A stretch of 8,704 bases of DNA from an uncultured Lachnospiraceae bacterium (lineage in GTDB: Bacteria; Bacillota_A; Clostridia; Lachnospirales; Lachnospiraceae), in assembly GCA_946529195.1 (NCBI GenBank), contig CAMMZE010000032.1:1-8704 (forward strand), given 5' to 3'. The notes below the pieces were generated by a model. It ran no database searches. It was not told the origin of the DNA and saw only the letters and a program-made list of their open reading frames with translations. Of this stretch, positions 7,048 to 8,704 are shown piece by piece. The translations under genes and the position numbers were made by a program. Each line of letters starts with the position of its first letter. Position 1 is the first letter of the stretch.

Positions 7048-7977
7048 TTAATCCCAAAGACTTGCGCTGCCTTCTGCAGAACCGATCGTGAGTTCCGGAG
7101 CGGTAAAGCTGACTCTGCTGCCTGCCGGAATGCTCTGCGTGATAAAGGTATTGCCCCCGATCACAGAGCCGTGCCCGATCACAGTATCTCCGCCGAGGAT
7201 GGTACTGTTGGCGTATATGGTCACCCGGTCCTCAATGGTAGGGTGTCTCTTGACGCCGGCCAGCTGCTGTCCCTTTCTGGTAGATAATGCACCAAGTGTC
7301 ACGCCCTGATAAAGCTTGACATAATCTCCGATCTGCGTTGTCTCTCCGACTACGATACCCGTTCCGTGATCGATGAAAAAGTATTTGCCGATCTGGGCGC
7401 CGGCATTGATATCAATCCCGGTCTTCCCGTGGGCGTACTCTGTCATAATACGGGGAATAAAGGGTACATTCCTCACATACAGTTCATGTGCCATCCGGTA
7501 TACGAAAATGGCAAACAGCCCCGGATAGGAAAAAATGATATCTTCCTTTGACTTAGAAGCCGGGTCACCGTCAAAGCCGGCCTGTACATCCATCAGCAGA
7601 AGCTTCTGGATCTCCGGGAGACGACTGATAAACTCTTCACTGATCTTCGCTGCCTGCAGGCGGATCTGCTCCTCTCCCAGGCGGTCTGCCTCATCCGTCC
7701 TGCTGTCCCGAAAAAGAAAAGCAGTCTCAATCTGCTTCCTGAGAGTCTCATAGATCTCGGTCATCATATTGCCCAGAAAATAATCCGGCATGGTACTGGA
7801 AATGTTTTCGCTGCCGAAATATCCGGGAAAGATCACACGTCTCAGATCCTTAATAAGTCCTACGATCGTCCACCTGCTGGGCATCAGAACTGCTTCTTCA
7901 CCGGCAGAAAAAACGCTTTCCTCCCTGCAGACCTCTGTGATCGAGGCAACTGCGCTGCTGATTGTATCCCGAATCAT
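7048..7977 (-). CDS. epsC: Serine O-acetyltransferase, EpsC/CysE family
   Basis: This enzyme transfers acetyl from acetyl-CoA to L-serine, giving O-acetylserine, the direct precursor of cysteine. The 309-residue protein has a long helical N-terminal part (1-180), including [16 protein letters not shown] (151-166), and a left-handed beta-helix of hexapeptide repeats (about 184-300). The catalytic pair is visible: Asp189 in TGIDINAGA and His204 in [14 protein letters not shown], 15 residues apart as in E. coli CysE (Asp143/His158). KRHPTIED (243-250) is the CoA/serine-loop region. The length and long N-terminus match the EpsC branch found in Clostridia. The ATG is preceded by GGAGG at 10 bases. 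A strong promoter lies upstream. No O-acetylserine sulfhydrylase gene is visible next to it. I see no convincing terminator before pyrH. The symbol cysE would be equally acceptable. Confidence 0.92.
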   Translation of the reverse strand: MIRDTISSAVASITEVCREESVFSAGEEAVLMPSRWTIVGLIKDLRRVIFPGYFGSENISSTMPDYFLGNMMTEIYETLRKQIETAFLFRDSRTDEADRLGEEQIRLQAAKISEEFISRLPEIQKLLLMDVQAGFDGDPASKSKEDIIFSYPGLFAIFVYRMAHELYVRNVPFIPRIMTEYAHGKTGIDINAGAQIGKYFFIDHGTGIVVGETTQIGDYVKLYQGVTLGALSTRKGQQLAGVKRHPTIEDRVTIYANSTILGGDTVIGHGSVIGGNTFITQSIPAGSRVSFTAPELTIGSAEGSASLWD

Positions 7978-8019
7978 CTGATCATATCCTCCGGATCTTG
8001 TTTTTTTTCAGTGGATCCG

Positions 8020-8047
8020 CCGCAAATGCCAGGCAATTGCCCTGCGG
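8020..8047 (-). promoter_or_regulatory. Weak hairpin in the epsC leader
   Basis: The epsC leader of about 80 bases contains CCGCA ... TGCGG arms (5 bp) around an 18-base interior that includes the palindrome GGCAATTGCC. An A8 run (8001-8008) follows before the ribosome site. No T-box sequence (AGGGTGGnACCGCG) or recognisable S-box consensus is present. The structure is weak and its role uncertain. Confidence 0.3.
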
Positions 8048-8062
8048 TATCCGCTGCGAAAT

Positions 8063-8091
8063 ATTATAACACATGCATAAACCTGTGTCAC
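8063..8091 (-). promoter_or_regulatory. Promoter of epsC (sigma-A type)
   Basis: GTGACA (5 of 6 matches to TTGACA; 8086-8091) and TATAAT (8063-8068) are separated by exactly 17 bases. A TGT just before the -10 box gives an extended -10. Transcription should start near 8056, leaving a leader of about 80 bases before the epsC ATG. Confidence 0.75.
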
Positions 8092-8112
8092 AATATTTTG
8101 TATGAAAATATT
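8092..8112 (-). promoter_or_regulatory. AT-rich inverted repeat next to the epsC -35 box
   Basis: AATATTTT-GTATG-AAAATATT is a perfect 8-bp inverted repeat with a 5-base spacer that directly abuts the -35 box of the epsC promoter. The position fits an UP element for RNA polymerase alpha or a binding site for a dimeric regulator. Neither can be told from sequence alone. Confidence 0.45.
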
Positions 8113-8141
8113 TGCCCGCGAACTTCATCCTGTGCTATACT
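8112..8141 (+). promoter_or_regulatory. Possible plus-strand promoter reading through the 6S locus
   Basis: TTGCCC (8112-8117; 4 of 6) and TATACT (8136-8141; 5 of 6) are 18 bases apart, with TGC before the -10 box giving an extended -10. Transcription would begin near 8148 and run antisense through the whole 6S gene toward the phosphodiesterase gene. It may be that gene's promoter, with a leader of nearly 300 bases, or it may be inactive. Confidence 0.4.
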
Positions 8142-8171
8142 CTATAAGAGTTTTGACAGAAAAAGCCCTGT

Positions 8172-8190
8172 AAAAACAAAGAGAGAACCT
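8172..8190 (-). terminator. 3' end / T-rich terminator of 6S RNA
   Basis: The 3' arm of the 6S closing stem (GGTTCTCTC) is followed directly by TTTGTTTTTA. Closing stem plus T-tract can act as an intrinsic terminator, although the stem is long-range and fairly AT-rich, so some read-through toward epsC is plausible. Confidence 0.5.
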
Positions 8191-8366
8191 CCAGAATGCC
8201 GTGTCCGCATTTTTGACGCCTAGCTCTTGCTAGGTGGGTGGCCTGGCCGCAGGTTCTGTCTTCCATTCGAAACGGCCTGACATCGCCTGAATGCACGCGG
8301 CTTCCCTGTCAAAAAAATGTAGGTTCAAAAAGTACGGAGTTATCGTACATTCCAGATAAGTTCTCT
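8172..8366 (-). ncRNA. ssrS: 6S RNA
   Basis: 6S RNA mimics an open promoter, binds the housekeeping RNA polymerase and serves as template for short pRNAs. This non-coding stretch has a near-perfect promoter predicting a start at about 8366, and a transcript of about 195 nt, the normal 6S size. The ends pair: AGAGAAC (8366-8360) with GTTCTCT (8188-8182), then GAATG (8352-8348) with CATTC (8198-8194). A T-rich tract (TTTGTTTTT) follows the stem. The 3' half has CACC, a small hairpin CCTAGC-AAGA-GCTAGG (8234-8219), then TGCGG and GGCATTCTGGAG, resembling the 3' half of E. coli 6S as I recall it. ACTTTTTGAACCTAC at nt 34-48 resembles the B. subtilis 6S-1 template, so the pRNA would begin GUAGGUUCAAAA. 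No SRP, tmRNA or RNase P signature is present. The identification is by pattern only. Confidence 0.83.
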
Positions 8367-8372
8367 GCCTTT

Positions 8373-8401
8373 ATTATAAACAATGCCGCGCTATATTTCA
8401 A
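8373..8401 (-). promoter_or_regulatory. Promoter of 6S RNA
   Basis: TTGAAA (8396-8401) and TATAAT (8373-8378) lie exactly 17 bases apart, a near-consensus sigma-A promoter, with the start predicted at an A near 8366. The promoter sits only 40-68 bases upstream of the divergent phosphodiesterase ATG. The core TTATAA is symmetrical, so the same -10 region could in principle also be read rightward (TATTAT at 8372-8377), but no good rightward -35 box is present. Confidence 0.85.
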
Positions 8402-8440
8402 GTGTGGCTTTCTTTTCAACATACATCGGAGTAATCAATC

Positions 8441-8704
8441 ATGACAAAAAAGCAATTTGCAAAAACCATCGAATCTGTTTCTGCCGTCCTGACCGGCACT
8501 TATCTGCTCGCCTCTTTCCCGGGTTTCAAGAAAAAGAAAAAATGGCAGCATCTCCTCCGCTGGGATTATGCCCACCGCGGACTGCACCAGGCATCTAAGG
8601 GGATCCCGGAGAATTCACTGGCTGCTTTTGGGCGGGCCGTGGACCATCACTACGGAATCGAGCTGGATGTAAGACTGACCAGAGACAAAAAACTTGTCAT
8701 CTTC
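8441..8704 (+). CDS. Glycerophosphodiester phosphodiesterase (N-terminal 88 residues, truncated by window edge)
   Basis: Enzymes of this family hydrolyse glycerophosphodiesters, the head groups of deacylated phospholipids, to glycerol 3-phosphate and an alcohol; related domains act on teichoic-acid-like polymers. The visible part has the family's N-terminal active-site motifs: AHRGL (His45, Arg46), IPENSLAAF (Glu57, Asn58) and GIELDV (Glu74, Asp76), which carry the metal ligands and catalytic His. The second catalytic His lies beyond the window. Residues 10-29 form a moderately hydrophobic stretch followed by KKKKK, consistent with an N-terminal membrane anchor. The ATG at 8441 has GGAG 9 bases upstream, and an in-frame stop at 8432 rules out an earlier start. 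It is the only plus-strand gene and is divergent from 6S RNA. Confidence 0.88.
   Translation, partial: MTKKQFAKTIESVSAVLTGTYLLASFPGFKKKKKWQHLLRWDYAHRGLHQASKGIPENSLAAFGRAVDHHYGIELDVRLTRDKKLVIF

Noticed and set aside
8139..8154. ACTCT-ATA-AGAGT hairpin followed by TTTT on the plus strand as a terminator
   Set aside because: The stem is short and AT-rich with only four Ts, and it overlaps the possible plus-strand promoter. It is too weak to call.
8172..8366. Structured RNA as a T-box, riboswitch, SRP RNA, tmRNA or RNase P RNA
   Set aside because: It lacks the T-box core, the SRP apical motif, and tmRNA or RNase P signatures. It has its own promoter and end, and a separate promoter lies between it and epsC, so it is not an epsC leader.
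8011..8598. Short plus-strand open frames of 68-71 codons over the 6S region and the phosphodiesterase start
   Set aside because: They cover promoters and a structured RNA, or lie out of frame with the phosphodiesterase. None has a convincing ribosome site.
1..8704. CRISPR arrays, insertion sequences, prophage or defence genes
   Set aside because: No direct repeat array, transposase, integrase or terminal inverted repeat pair was seen. Gene content is conserved core functions.

Overview
The window looks like core chromosome of a Gram-positive anaerobe of the class Clostridia, most likely a Lachnospiraceae-type genome. Three things point there: the gene order pyrH-frr-uppS-cdsA-dxr-rseP-ispG-polC, the PolC-type replicative polymerase, and the moderate-GC codon use that favours CTG, ATC and CGG. 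The family-level placement is inference.

Positions 1 to 6954 hold one tightly packed operon on the minus strand, read from right to left. The order is pyrH (UMP kinase), frr (ribosome recycling factor), uppS (undecaprenyl diphosphate synthase), cdsA (CDP-diacylglycerol synthase), dxr (DXP reductoisomerase), rseP (site-2 protease), ispG (HMBPP synthase) and polC, which is cut by the window edge. Gaps are a few to about 70 bases, and dxr and rseP probably overlap by a TTGA stop/start. Together these genes couple nucleotide supply, ribosome recycling and replication with isoprenoid precursor synthesis (dxr, ispG), the lipid carrier for cell wall (uppS) and phospholipid synthesis (cdsA). The rpsB-tsf pair that often precedes pyrH is absent; an EpsC-type serine O-acetyltransferase gene lies there instead.

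Positions 7978 to 8440 are non-coding. They hold a well-formed promoter for the acetyltransferase gene and a structured RNA of about 195 nt on the minus strand that I identify as 6S RNA (ssrS). The 6S call rests on its own TTGAAA-N17-TATAAT promoter, complementary ends, a T-rich 3' end, the small hairpin in the 3' half and a plausible pRNA template. A possible plus-strand promoter reads antisense through it. At the right edge a glycerophosphodiester phosphodiesterase gene starts divergently and runs off the window.

I see no mobile element, CRISPR array, tRNA, rRNA or convincing new multi-gene system. The observations most worth a second look are RNA-level: a perfect 14-bp stem-loop inside the start of polC, a 13-bp stem-loop between frr and uppS, competing pairings in the 6S RNA, and the compact divergent 6S/phosphodiesterase promoter region.
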